A stretch of DNA of 40,550 nucleotides from Bacteroidota bacterium (GTDB taxonomy: Bacteria; Bacteroidota; Ignavibacteria; UBA10030), in assembly GCA_016928255.1 (NCBI GenBank), contig JAFGLB010000181.1, positions 1-40,550 of the forward strand, written 5' to 3'. A model generated the notes under the pieces. That model saw only the letters and a program-made list of their open reading frames with translations, was not told where the DNA came from and ran no database searches. Positions 9,632 to 19,229 of the stretch are shown in pieces. Numbering within the stretch: position 1 is the first letter of the stretch; the number at the start of each line of letters is the position of its first letter. A program made the translations under genes and the position numbers.

Positions 9632-11890
9632 GTGAAAAAAATGAAGCGTAAAGCCAGAACATCAGCCGACCTTCTAAAAGAGATATCTCGATTGCGTAAA
9701 AGCATTAAAGAAAAGAAGTCTACGGCAGCAAAAAACAAAAAAGTAATTATGCCGTCTTTTTCGGAATTACAGCACATTTTCCTGAACAGTTTAAACGACG
9801 GGATATTTATTTTTGAATGTCCGGCAAAAGAAGGAGCAGCATTCAGATTTTATGAAGCGAATGCAGTTGTTTGCAAACTGCTGGGTTATTCAAAAGAAGA
9901 ATTGTTCGATAAAAATATATTTGAAATATTTGCCCCTGAGACTATCCTTCATGTCGAAAAGATGCTGCATATGCTTATGCTGCAAAAGCATTGTGTATGG
10001 GAAGGAATTCATCAAGCAAAAAACGGGCGCAGAATTCCGGTTGAAGTAAACAGCCACATTTTCAAATCAAGCGGAAAACAAGCCGTATTGCTGGCAGTGA
10101 AAGATATAACATTACGAAAAAGAGCTGAAGAGGAGCATAGAAAAGCGGAAGAAGCAATGAGGAGCAGTGAATCCAGATTCAGAACTCTGGCTGAAGCATC
10201 ATTTGAAGGGATCGCTGTAACAGAAAACGATGTTATTATAGATTTGAATGATCAACTTGCAAAAATGTGCGGGTATAACAGGAATGAGCTCATCGGGAAA
10301 CCTTTCATTAATATTGTGGCTCCAGAATTGCAGAATAAAATTAAACAGGCAATAAAAATAGAAAAAAAAGATATTATTGAAATTCAGGGGATGCGCAGGG
10401 ATAGTACTATATTCTCTGCGGAAATTCGCACCAGATCAAATATAATAAACGACAAAGAACTGCAGATATTTACGGTTCGTGATATAACAGAGCGGAAAAA
10501 GGCCGAGGAAGATTTGATAAACGAAAAAGCTTTTTTAGATGCTTTGATGGATAATATTCCCGACAGTATCTATTTTAAAGATCGGCATTGCCGGATTATG
10601 CGTGTTAATCGGAAAGAAATGAGAGATCTTAATATCAGCGATATGAACCTGATCGTAGGAAAAACAGATGAAGAACTTTTTGGCGAAGAATTCGGGAAAG
10701 AGACAACATTGAGCGAACAGCATCTTATGGAATCAGGAGAGCCGGTTATTGGTCTGGTTGAAATTAGAAAAATGAAGAATGAACAATTAAACTGGACATC
10801 AACTACTAAAGTACCGTTGCGCAATAGTAATAACGATATAGTAGGATTGGTCGGGATTACGCGTGAAATCAATGAAATAATGAAGGCACAGGAAGAACTT
10901 AAGCATGAACGTACTCTTCTCCGTACGTTAATAGACAACCTTCCTGATTATATATATATAAAAGATACGGAAGGCAGGTTTGTAATAGGCAATAAAGCAG
11001 TCGTAAACAGCTTCGGATTTTCATCTGAAAAGAGTCTTATAGGAAAAACGGATTTTGATTTATTCCCCGAAGATATAGCAAAGAAATTCAGGGAACATGA
11101 GCAAAGCATAATTGTAACTGGAAAAGGAATATTCGATCATGAAGGAACGACCATTGATATCAGTAAAAAAGAAAAGGAGCGCTGGATATCTACAACTAAA
11201 GTGCCTATATGGGATACACATGGGAGAGTGATAGGAACCGTTGGGATTGGCCGCGATCTAACAGAGCGCAAGCGTATGGAAGAAGAATTGCGTGAAAATG
11301 CAGACAAGTTCAGGTTCATTTTCGAAAACGCTTACGACGGAATAAGTATATTTGAAGAAACGTATGATCCAAAAACGAGGCGGCTTGTTAATTGCAATAA
11401 GAGTTATGCTGAAATGTCGGGAAGAACCCGGGAGGAATTGCTGGAAATCGGCAATACAATCAATATAGCGAAAGCACTCACAGAAAATAATAGTGGTTCA
11501 GACAGTGATAATGTTGTTTTTAGAGGATCGTTCAGCTGGATAAGGCCGGATAAAAAGGAAAATGTCATTGAATACACTGCCGTGCCTATAAAGGTAAAAG
11601 GAAAGACAATAACAATAGGGATCGACCGCGATATTACCGAACGTAAACGGATAGAAGAAGAGCGGGAACGGCTTATTAAAGATCTGCAGGGAGCTCTTGC
11701 GGATGTTAAAACGCTAAGCGGCCTTGTTCCTATCTGTTCAAATTGCAAAAAGATACGCAATGATAAAGGATTCTGGATGCAGGTAGAATCTTATATACAG
11801 GAGCACTCGCAAGCACAGTTCAGCCATGGAATTTGCCCTGATTGTATGAAAAAATTATATCCGAATATTATGCCCGAGGAAAGCGATTAA
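9632..11890 (+). CDS. Five-PAS protein ending in the Cys4-His tail; no kinase domain
   Basis: A 752-residue cytosolic sensor without signal peptide or membrane helix. A short basic coiled coil (about 8-35) is followed by PAS domains at about 45-165, 178-287, 293-415, 422-547 and 553-675; several end in the PAC-like DITERK motif. A helix (EERERLIKDLQGALADVK) leads into the C-terminal tail, residues about 696-746, with Cys702, Cys705, His732, Cys735 and Cys738. There is no HisKA, HATPase, receiver, GGDEF or EAL domain, so the tail is the only candidate output. The GTG at 9632 has AAAAGGA 13 bases upstream; the ATG at 9641 is an alternative start. It lies 55 bases before four membrane proteins with the same tail. 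Confidence 0.85.
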   Translation: MKKMKRKARTSADLLKEISRLRKSIKEKKSTAAKNKKVIMPSFSELQHIFLNSLNDGIFIFECPAKEGAAFRFYEANAVVCKLLGYSKEELFDKNIFEIFAPETILHVEKMLHMLMLQKHCVWEGIHQAKNGRRIPVEVNSHIFKSSGKQAVLLAVKDITLRKRAEEEHRKAEEAMRSSESRFRTLAEASFEGIAVTENDVIIDLNDQLAKMCGYNRNELIGKPFINIVAPELQNKIKQAIKIEKKDIIEIQGMRRDSTIFSAEIRTRSNIINDKELQIFTVRDITERKKAEEDLINEKAFLDALMDNIPDSIYFKDRHCRIMRVNRKEMRDLNISDMNLIVGKTDEELFGEEFGKETTLSEQHLMESGEPVIGLVEIRKMKNEQLNWTSTTKVPLRNSNNDIVGLVGITREINEIMKAQEELKHERTLLRTLIDNLPDYIYIKDTEGRFVIGNKAVVNSFGFSSEKSLIGKTDFDLFPEDIAKKFREHEQSIIVTGKGIFDHEGTTIDISKKEKERWISTTKVPIWDTHGRVIGTVGIGRDLTERKRMEEELRENADKFRFIFENAYDGISIFEETYDPKTRRLVNCNKSYAEMSGRTREELLEIGNTINIAKALTENNSGSDSDNVVFRGSFSWIRPDKKENVIEYTAVPIKVKGKTITIGIDRDITERKRIEEERERLIKDLQGALADVKTLSGLVPICSNCKKIRNDKGFWMQVESYIQEHSQAQFSHGICPDCMKKLYPNIMPEESD

Positions 11891-11945
11891 TATTGACAAA
11901 ATCAATATAAGGCATATAGGATTTTAATAAAGGTATAAATTGATA

Positions 11946-14900
11946 ATGAAAAAAATACTTATACAAAAATATATTTCAAATATCTTTAAATGTTTATTGC
12001 CGATAGGAATACTGATATGTGTATTGATCAATCCTGTCTATCCGCAGGAAAAGAATGTAAAGTTCAAGCATTTAAGTATCAACGACGGCTTGTCGCAAAA
12101 CGTGGTTTATTGTATAATGCAGGATAAATACGGAATGATATGGATAGGAACTGATGATGGTTTGAACCGTTATAACGGATATTCTTTCCAGATATTTAAA
12201 AATGTTCCGCGAAACAGCGAATCAATAAGCAACGGAAGCATCAGGGCGATATTTGAGGACAGCAGGGGAAAAATGTGGATTGGCACCAGGAGAGGTATGA
12301 ATCTGTTCGATAGGAAAAGCAATAAATTCACAAGGCTGCCCAAATGGTCGGATTTTATAGTAGTCTCTATTGCAGAAGATAAAAAAAATAATATATGGAT
12401 TGGTACTAATGTCGGACTATATAAATACGATTTGATAAGTGACAGTGTTACTGTATTTAGTCCCGATAATACATCCAGAAATATTGTAAGCCGAATGATC
12501 AACGGACCATTGAATGAAGTATTTGTCGACAGCAGGAACTATTTGTGGATATGTTCAACGGATGGCCTTCATTTATATGATAGCGACAATAACTCCTTTA
12601 TCAATTATTACCATGATGAAAATATTTCTAAAAGTATTGCAAGCAATGATGTACGGACAATACTGGAGGATAAAGCGGGAAGAATATGGGTAGCGACGTC
12701 AGACGGCCTGGATTTATTTGAAAATGCGCATGAACACCCGCTTGATGGGAAATTTATTCATCATAAAAATGATATAAACGATACTCGAAGTATATCGAAA
12801 GGCACGGTTCTTTCTCTTTTAGAAGATGATAAAAACAATTTATGGATAGGTGTTGAGAACGGAGGTGTTAACGTGCTTAATCTTAATACCTATACAAATA
12901 ATAATTCTGAATTTGTCCATTATGAAAGCGATCTAAAGCGTAAAACGGCTCTTAATAATAACTCGATTTATTCGATTTATCAGGATAGACAGGGCATTAT
13001 ATGGATCGGAACCTGCGGCGGAGGCCTTAATATACTGAATCCTGGTTCGGATAATTTTATCCATATTAAGGGTGAGCTCGGCAGCGATAATTCATTAAGT
13101 AATAATCAGGTAAATGTTATGCTGGAGGAAGATAAATTTATCTGGATAGGCACGGAAGGCGGATTGAATCGATACGATAAAACAAACGGCACATTCAAGC
13201 ATTATGTTCATGATAATTTTAATAGAAATAGTATAGGTTCTAATGCAGTATGGGCGCTTTGTAAAGACAAAAGAGGAAATTTATGGGTAGGAACATGGGC
13301 AGGCGGTCTTAACAGGTATGATTACAAGACCGAAAAGTTTGAGCGTTATTATAAAAATCCCCAAGATACGACTAGTATCGGCAGTAATAATATATTTTCC
13401 ATATGTGAAGACAGTAAAGGAAATCTCTGGATAGGTACTATGGGCGGAGGATTAAATAAATTTATCAGCAGAAATAAAACATTTAAAAGGTATAACGTAA
13501 ATAATTCGCCGATAAATACGAACTATGTGCCTTCAATTATTGAAACAAAAAACGGGGATTTATGGCTCGCGAATGAAACATCGTTTATATATTTTAGTCC
13601 TGACAGGGAAGAATTTAAAACATATTTACATTCCGAAACGGACAGTACGAGCCTGAGCAGCAATAAAGCGATAGCAATTTATGAGGACAGTAAAGAGAAC
13701 ATCTGGATGGGTACAGATGCCGGACTTAACCTGTTTAATAAATCGACTAAAAAATTTAAGTGTTATCAAATAGAAGACGGATTGCCTGATAACTCTATTA
13801 ATAGTATACTTGAAGATAACAATGGAAATCTCTGGTTGGCTACAAATAAAGGCCTGTCAAAATTTATTAATGCTGTAAATCTGCCTGATAAACCTGAATT
13901 CACGAATTATGTAGACGCAGACGGTATGCAGGGCAATCAGTTCGGACCAAGGTCATGCTTAAATGGATCGGATGGAATGCTTTATTTTGGAGGCGCGAAC
14001 GGATATAATGTTTTTAATCCGGATCGTTTATCGGATAACACATTTATCCCGCCTGTTGTAATAACAGGATTTTATATATTCAACCAGCCGGAAAGTATCG
14101 GAGACCTGGGATTTAACATGGAGTCGGGAAGCAGCGAAAATCTGGTATTGTCCTACAGACAATCTGTTATTTCGTTTGATTTCGCCGCACTGAATTATAT
14201 ATCACCTTTGAGGAATCAGTATGCATACAAGATGGAAGGATTCGATAAAGAGTGGAATTATGTCGGGACTAAACATTCAGCAACATACACAAATCTAGAT
14301 CCTGGTGAATATGTTTTTCGAGTAAAGGGATCAAATAACGACGGTGTGTGGAATGAAAAAGGTATATCGGTACCTATTGTAATCACTCCTCCATTCTGGA
14401 AGACATGGTTATTCCGGATATTGGTTATAGCGATAGGCATTATTTCCATTGTAATGTTCTATAAATACCGCACATATGCAATAAGAAAGCGTAATAAGGA
14501 ACTGGAAAAGAATATTGAAGAACGTACGCGGGAATTGGCTGACAAGAAAAATCTGCTGCAGACAGTAATAGATATGGTGCCGGATCCGATATATGTGAAA
14601 GACAAGGAACACAAATATATTTTAAATAACCGTGTGCATATAGAATCATTAGGTTTAAAAACACAGGAAGACCTGATAGGGAAATCGGATGCGGACTTTT
14701 TTAAACCTGACCAGGTGAATGAAGCACGCGAGGATGAGCGTACGATTATGGAGACGGGAACGCCTGTAATCAATAAAGAAGAGAAGGGTGCTGATCCGTT
14801 GTCGGGAATGGAAAGCTGGGTGTTGACATCGAAGGTACAGTTTAAAAACGACCGAAAAGAATTATTAGGCATAGTTGGTATCAGCCGTCTTATAACAGAG

Positions 14901-15158
14901 CGCAAACGTGCAGAAGAGGAGCGTGAACGTCTGATATCTGAACTTCAGGAAGCACTGGCGGATATAAAAATGTTGAGCGGATTGGTGCCGATATGTGCAA
15001 ATTGCAAAAAAATCCGGGATGACCAGGGATACTGGACTCAAATTGAATCGTATATACAGGACAGATCAAATGCGAAGTTCAGCCATAGTATTTGTCCGGA
15101 TTGCGCAAAAAAAATATATCCACAATATAATCTTGATAATATTTCAAAAAAGGAATAA
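11946..15158 (+). CDS. Propeller sensor A: 14 Reg_prop repeats, Y_Y_Y, membrane helix, one PAS, Cys4-His tail
   Basis: A 1070-residue inner-membrane receptor with a large periplasmic part. A signal peptide covers about residues 1-34. Fourteen repeats of the form D..G.lWIGT..GLNry follow, enough for two seven-bladed propellers as in known hybrid two-component sensors. Next are a Y_Y_Y domain (about 745-815, ending in TNLDPGEYVFRVKGSNNDG), a membrane helix (about 820-840), a PAS domain (about 858-985), a signalling helix, and the tail with Cys1017, Cys1020, His1047, Cys1050 and Cys1053. The expected kinase, receiver and AraC domain are absent. A TTG at 11940 is an alternative start, closer to AAAGG at 11930-11933. 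Such sensors usually bind glycan fragments; the ligand here is unknown. Confidence 0.88.
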   Translation: MKKILIQKYISNIFKCLLPIGILICVLINPVYPQEKNVKFKHLSINDGLSQNVVYCIMQDKYGMIWIGTDDGLNRYNGYSFQIFKNVPRNSESISNGSIRAIFEDSRGKMWIGTRRGMNLFDRKSNKFTRLPKWSDFIVVSIAEDKKNNIWIGTNVGLYKYDLISDSVTVFSPDNTSRNIVSRMINGPLNEVFVDSRNYLWICSTDGLHLYDSDNNSFINYYHDENISKSIASNDVRTILEDKAGRIWVATSDGLDLFENAHEHPLDGKFIHHKNDINDTRSISKGTVLSLLEDDKNNLWIGVENGGVNVLNLNTYTNNNSEFVHYESDLKRKTALNNNSIYSIYQDRQGIIWIGTCGGGLNILNPGSDNFIHIKGELGSDNSLSNNQVNVMLEEDKFIWIGTEGGLNRYDKTNGTFKHYVHDNFNRNSIGSNAVWALCKDKRGNLWVGTWAGGLNRYDYKTEKFERYYKNPQDTTSIGSNNIFSICEDSKGNLWIGTMGGGLNKFISRNKTFKRYNVNNSPINTNYVPSIIETKNGDLWLANETSFIYFSPDREEFKTYLHSETDSTSLSSNKAIAIYEDSKENIWMGTDAGLNLFNKSTKKFKCYQIEDGLPDNSINSILEDNNGNLWLATNKGLSKFINAVNLPDKPEFTNYVDADGMQGNQFGPRSCLNGSDGMLYFGGANGYNVFNPDRLSDNTFIPPVVITGFYIFNQPESIGDLGFNMESGSSENLVLSYRQSVISFDFAALNYISPLRNQYAYKMEGFDKEWNYVGTKHSATYTNLDPGEYVFRVKGSNNDGVWNEKGISVPIVITPPFWKTWLFRILVIAIGIISIVMFYKYRTYAIRKRNKELEKNIEERTRELADKKNLLQTVIDMVPDPIYVKDKEHKYILNNRVHIESLGLKTQEDLIGKSDADFFKPDQVNEAREDERTIMETGTPVINKEEKGADPLSGMESWVLTSKVQFKNDRKELLGIVGISRLITERKRAEEERERLISELQEALADIKMLSGLVPICANCKKIRDDQGYWTQIESYIQDRSNAKFSHSICPDCAKKIYPQYNLDNISKKE

Positions 15159-15299
15159 AGATTTGTTGCTCCGAATAAAGAATCATTTTCTCAGAGAAAA
15201 TTGTTTATACAAAAATATATATGAAGTATTGAAAATATATTATTTGTGCCTTGGCAGATATACGAAGAATAATACTAATTGATAAGTTAGGTCTGCGAA
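15159..15299. other. Spacer between propeller genes A and B
   Basis: 141 AT-rich bases. A 7-bp hairpin ATTTTCT/AGAAAAT (15185-15201, loop CAG) follows the stop of gene A by 26 bases but has no T tract, so any termination would be weak. No clear promoter or ribosome site was found before the ATG of gene B at 15300. Confidence 0.4.
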
Positions 15300-18200
15300 A
15301 TGAAAAATAAATCTATTTATTATATTCTAATTTTATCTTTTCTAATCTTTAAAGCAGAAATGCATTCACAGGAAAAGATAAAATTTGAACATATAACAGA
15401 TAAAGACGGGTTACCTTCGAATGCAATAACAAGCATATGCCAGGATACAACAGGTTTTTTGTGGTTTGGTACTTATAGCGGACTGGTAAGATATGATGGA
15501 AACAATTTTAAAGTCTATCAAAGTGATCCCAAGAGTTCCGACAGTATTAGTCATAGTTTTGTTAGATGTTTATTGGTAGATAAAAATGGCACTCTCTGGG
15601 CAGGCACCTGGGGAGGCGGCCTGAATATGTATAACGATAAAAAAGATGCTTTTGTATCCTTTCAGCATGATTCTAAAGATCCAAATACTATAAGCAACAA
15701 TTTGATAAACGCAGTCAGTCAAGATCAAGACGGAAACATTTGGATAGCTACCTGGGGAGGTGGACTTAATAAAATTGAATATCAGGCGGTTGACAAGCTT
15801 GGTGAAACAGACGGGAATAATTTAAAGAATAAAATTAAGTTTATACATTTCCAGAATGATTCGACAAATCAAAACAGCCTGCCCGGTGATAAAGTTAATT
15901 CAATTTATGAAGACAAAAATGGTAAGCTATGGATTGCTACAAAGTTCGGTGCCAGTAAGTATGACACGCGTAAAAATGAATTTGTTAATTTTAGGCATTC
16001 TTCGAATGATTTTTACAGCTTAAGTAGTAATAATGTGACATCAATATGTGAGGATAAAGACGGAATTATATGGTTAGGAACATGGGATGAGGGACTTAAT
16101 AAACTTGATCAAATAAGTGGTAAAATATTCAGATACAGATCTAATAAAACGAAAGATTCAGGAATTAGCAGTGATAAAGTTATGAAATTATATAAGGATC
16201 GTTCTGATAATCTTTGGATAGGTACATGGGGCGGAGGACTGATGAAGCTTGTTATTTCTCCTGTGAATAAATCGAATAAAACAGCTGGGAAGAAAAAAAA
16301 TGATGAATTTATAACCTTCAGAAGTGATTCGTATGATCCGTACAGTATAAGCGGGATGTCTATTTATTCGATATTTGAAGATAAAACGAATGTTCTATGG
16401 ATTGGAACAAATAACAACGGTCTGAATAAAATTGATAAAAGACGGATGCAGTTTACTTATGCAAAAAGCGATCCTTTAAACCCGAGAAGTTTAATTGAAG
16501 AAAGAGTTATCTCAATTTGTGTGGATCGATCCGGTTTGATATGGATTGGCACAAGTACAAACGGAATAAATATATTTGATCCGAAAAAGAAGACCACAAT
16601 AAATTATTTACATAACGCTAAGGATCCTTTTAGTATCAGCGGTAATTATGTAAGAGCGATATACCAGGACAAACTTGGAACAATGTGGATGGGGACTTCA
16701 AGTGGTTTTAATAAATACGATCAGGTAAATAAACGATTTATTAGATACTATTTTAGCTTTCCGAATCCAAGTGATACTCATATAAATGCTATCTGTGAAG
16801 ATAGGCACGGATATTTATGGCTTGGAAGTTATGGCAATGGGCTCGTTAGATATGACCGCAAGAAAAAAGAATTCAAATACTATCGGAATAATCCCAATGA
16901 TACAATGAGTATCAGCGATAATATTTTATGGGCAATTTATGAAGATCGAAAAGGTGATCTTTGGATAGGAACTGATAATGGAGGGCTTAATAAATATGAC
17001 AGACAGAATGATAATTTCCATAGATATATGCATAATCCCAACGACAGTACATCTATAAGTTCAAATTTTGTTGAGACAATATTTGAAGACAGTGAAGGAA
17101 TACTATGGGTGGGGACAGGCAAAGGGATTAATAAAATAGCTGAAAATGATGATGGATCTTCGCAATACTCATTTATTGCATACACAACAGAGAACGGATT
17201 GTCTTCAAATTCAATTTCGGCAATTCTGGAAGATGATAAATACAATTTATGGATAAGCAGTATAGCCGGGATTTCAAAATTCAATAAAAATACCTTGAAA
17301 ATTAATAACTACAATGAAAGCAATGGATTACTGGGAAATGAATTTGCTCAGGGTTGTGCGTCGATGAACAAAAAGACAGGCATCATGTATTTTGGAGGAA
17401 CTAATGGATATAACTACTTTCATCCAGACAGCATAAAAGAGAGCATATTTGCTCCGCCGGTTGTTATTGTTGATTTGAAAATATTTAATAAGAGCATACC
17501 GGTTAATAAAGAGATCGATGGTAAGGTAATTCTCAGCAGTTCTATCATTACAACAAAAGAAATAGTACTCTCTTATAAAGAAAATGTTTTATCGTTTAGT
17601 TTTGCAGCTTTACAGTATAATTCACCAAAGAATAATAGTTACGCATATATGATGGAGGGTTTTGATAAAGATTGGAATTATCAAGGTAATAGAAATGAAG
17701 TAACTTACACAAATTTAAATCCCGGTAAATATATTTTCAAGGTCAAGGGATCGAATAATGATGGAGTATGGAATGAAACAGGTGTTTCTCTTCCCATATT
17801 TATTACACCGCCATTTTGGCAAACGTTTTGGTTTATAATTTTATTAGCAATTATTTTCTTAGGCTTGATTATTTGGATAATTAAATGGCGAAGTCAATTA
17901 AGAGAACTGGCAACACAAAAACGGATAGATGCCGTTCTGGCAAAGGAGAGAAATTTATTGAGGACATTAATAGACAACTTGCCGGATATGGTTTATGTAA
18001 AAGATACTAAAAGCCGCAAACTCATCAGCAACTTAGCCGACATAAAAAACATGCGTCTTCAATCAGAAGCTGATGTTATTGGAAAAGATGATTTTGAATT
18101 ATTCACGCGAGAACTGGCAGAAGGTTTTTTAAAAGATGATCAGGCCGTTATTCAAAGCGGCAATCCCGTTATAAATAGAGAAGAGTTTGTCTTTGACGAG

Positions 18201-18926
18201 AACAATCAAAAACGATGGCTTAGTACAACTAAGATACCTTTAAAAGATAACGAACAGATTATTGGATTGGTCGGCATTAGTCGCGACATCACAGAGCGCA
18301 AAATTGCAGAAGAGGCATTGAGACAAAAAACAGCGCTTCTGGAAGCGCAGCTTAACTCATCCATTGATGGAGTTTTAGTGGTTGACAGAGAGGGAAAGAA
18401 GATTCTCCAAAATCAGCGGACGGCGGAACTTTGGAAGATACCGCAAGAGATTGCGGATAATCCCGACGATCGACAACAGGTAGATCATGTGATGAATCTA
18501 ACAAAGAATCCTGAACAGTTTGTTATCCAAGTAAAATACCTTTACAGCCATCCGGATGAAACAAGCAGTGACGAAATCGAACTTAAGGATGGAACCATTC
18601 TTGACCGATATTCGGCTCCAGTTCTAGGAAGTGACGGACAATACTATGGAAGAATCTGGTCGTTCCGCGATATTACCAAACGTAAGCACGCTGAGGAAGA
18701 GCGAGAAAAATTAATATTAGAGTTACAGGATGCACTTGCCGATGTAAAATTACTGAGCGGATTGGTGCCTATATGCGCCAGTTGTAAAAAAATCCGGGAT
18801 GACCAGGGATACTGGACTCAAATTGAATCGTATATACAGGACAGGTCAAATGCGAAGTTCAGTCATAGTATTTGTCCGGAATGTGCTAAAAAACTTTATC
18901 CTAATTATAACATAAAGAAACAATGA
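15300..18926 (+). CDS. Propeller sensor B: 14 Reg_prop repeats, Y_Y_Y, membrane helix, two PAS, Cys4-His tail
   Basis: A 1208-residue membrane receptor. A signal peptide covers about residues 1-23, followed by 14 propeller repeats, a Y_Y_Y domain (about 770-838), a membrane helix (about 843-862), PAS domains at about 880-1000 and 1010-1125, a signalling helix (KLILELQDALADVKLLSGL) and the tail with Cys1159, Cys1162, His1189, Cys1192 and Cys1195. Its propeller is the most divergent of the four paralogues: the order and spacing of repeats differ from A, C and D. Yet its tail is almost identical to those of A and C at the DNA level, and its second PAS closely matches the third PAS of C. This suggests exchange of C-terminal modules. 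No enzymatic output domain is present. Confidence 0.88.
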   Translation: MKNKSIYYILILSFLIFKAEMHSQEKIKFEHITDKDGLPSNAITSICQDTTGFLWFGTYSGLVRYDGNNFKVYQSDPKSSDSISHSFVRCLLVDKNGTLWAGTWGGGLNMYNDKKDAFVSFQHDSKDPNTISNNLINAVSQDQDGNIWIATWGGGLNKIEYQAVDKLGETDGNNLKNKIKFIHFQNDSTNQNSLPGDKVNSIYEDKNGKLWIATKFGASKYDTRKNEFVNFRHSSNDFYSLSSNNVTSICEDKDGIIWLGTWDEGLNKLDQISGKIFRYRSNKTKDSGISSDKVMKLYKDRSDNLWIGTWGGGLMKLVISPVNKSNKTAGKKKNDEFITFRSDSYDPYSISGMSIYSIFEDKTNVLWIGTNNNGLNKIDKRRMQFTYAKSDPLNPRSLIEERVISICVDRSGLIWIGTSTNGINIFDPKKKTTINYLHNAKDPFSISGNYVRAIYQDKLGTMWMGTSSGFNKYDQVNKRFIRYYFSFPNPSDTHINAICEDRHGYLWLGSYGNGLVRYDRKKKEFKYYRNNPNDTMSISDNILWAIYEDRKGDLWIGTDNGGLNKYDRQNDNFHRYMHNPNDSTSISSNFVETIFEDSEGILWVGTGKGINKIAENDDGSSQYSFIAYTTENGLSSNSISAILEDDKYNLWISSIAGISKFNKNTLKINNYNESNGLLGNEFAQGCASMNKKTGIMYFGGTNGYNYFHPDSIKESIFAPPVVIVDLKIFNKSIPVNKEIDGKVILSSSIITTKEIVLSYKENVLSFSFAALQYNSPKNNSYAYMMEGFDKDWNYQGNRNEVTYTNLNPGKYIFKVKGSNNDGVWNETGVSLPIFITPPFWQTFWFIILLAIIFLGLIIWIIKWRSQLRELATQKRIDAVLAKERNLLRTLIDNLPDMVYVKDTKSRKLISNLADIKNMRLQSEADVIGKDDFELFTRELAEGFLKDDQAVIQSGNPVINREEFVFDENNQKRWLSTTKIPLKDNEQIIGLVGISRDITERKIAEEALRQKTALLEAQLNSSIDGVLVVDREGKKILQNQRTAELWKIPQEIADNPDDRQQVDHVMNLTKNPEQFVIQVKYLYSHPDETSSDEIELKDGTILDRYSAPVLGSDGQYYGRIWSFRDITKRKHAEEEREKLILELQDALADVKLLSGLVPICASCKKIRDDQGYWTQIESYIQDRSNAKFSHSICPECAKKLYPNYNIKKQ

Positions 18927-19043
18927 ATAATATGTATACAACATAAATTAAATGAAAACGCTGACTAGATATAGTTATGAACTAAAACTGTAATTTATTA
19001 GATTTTAGACACAAAATTAAGCAATGAGATGGTCAGATAATAC

Positions 19044-19210
19044 TGAAATAATTTCAATGTCTATCAGAGCGATCCAAAGAATACCAATAATATCAGTCAT
19101 AATTATATCAGATCATTCCTTGTCGATAGGATGTGCAATCTCTGGATAATCATATGGAGGAGTATTACAAGTAAACATGATACAGAAAACATCAATCCAA
19201 CATCTGACTT
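19044..19210 (+). pseudogene. Decayed fragment of a fifth propeller gene
   Basis: Within the 303-base gap between genes B and C (18927-19229), bases from 19047 translate as NNFNVYQSDPKNTNNISHNY and continue as IRSFLVDR. This matches residues of gene B around 15505-15595 (NNFKVYQSDP, then ISHSFVRCLLVDK). A TGA stop precedes the match at 19044. After 19131 a frameshift and divergence set in, although NLW and a later KHDTENINP-like stretch can still be aligned. DNA identity to gene B is evident by eye. It is a relic of a lost or partly deleted paralogue. The rest of the gap (18927-19043) holds nothing recognisable. Confidence 0.75.
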
Positions 19211-19229
19211 TAATACAAATTGACTTTCT

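Noticed and set aside
11891-11907. AT-rich hairpin TATTGA/TCAATA after the five-PAS gene as a terminator
   Set aside because: The stem is short and AT-only with no T tract; read-through into propeller gene A is likely.
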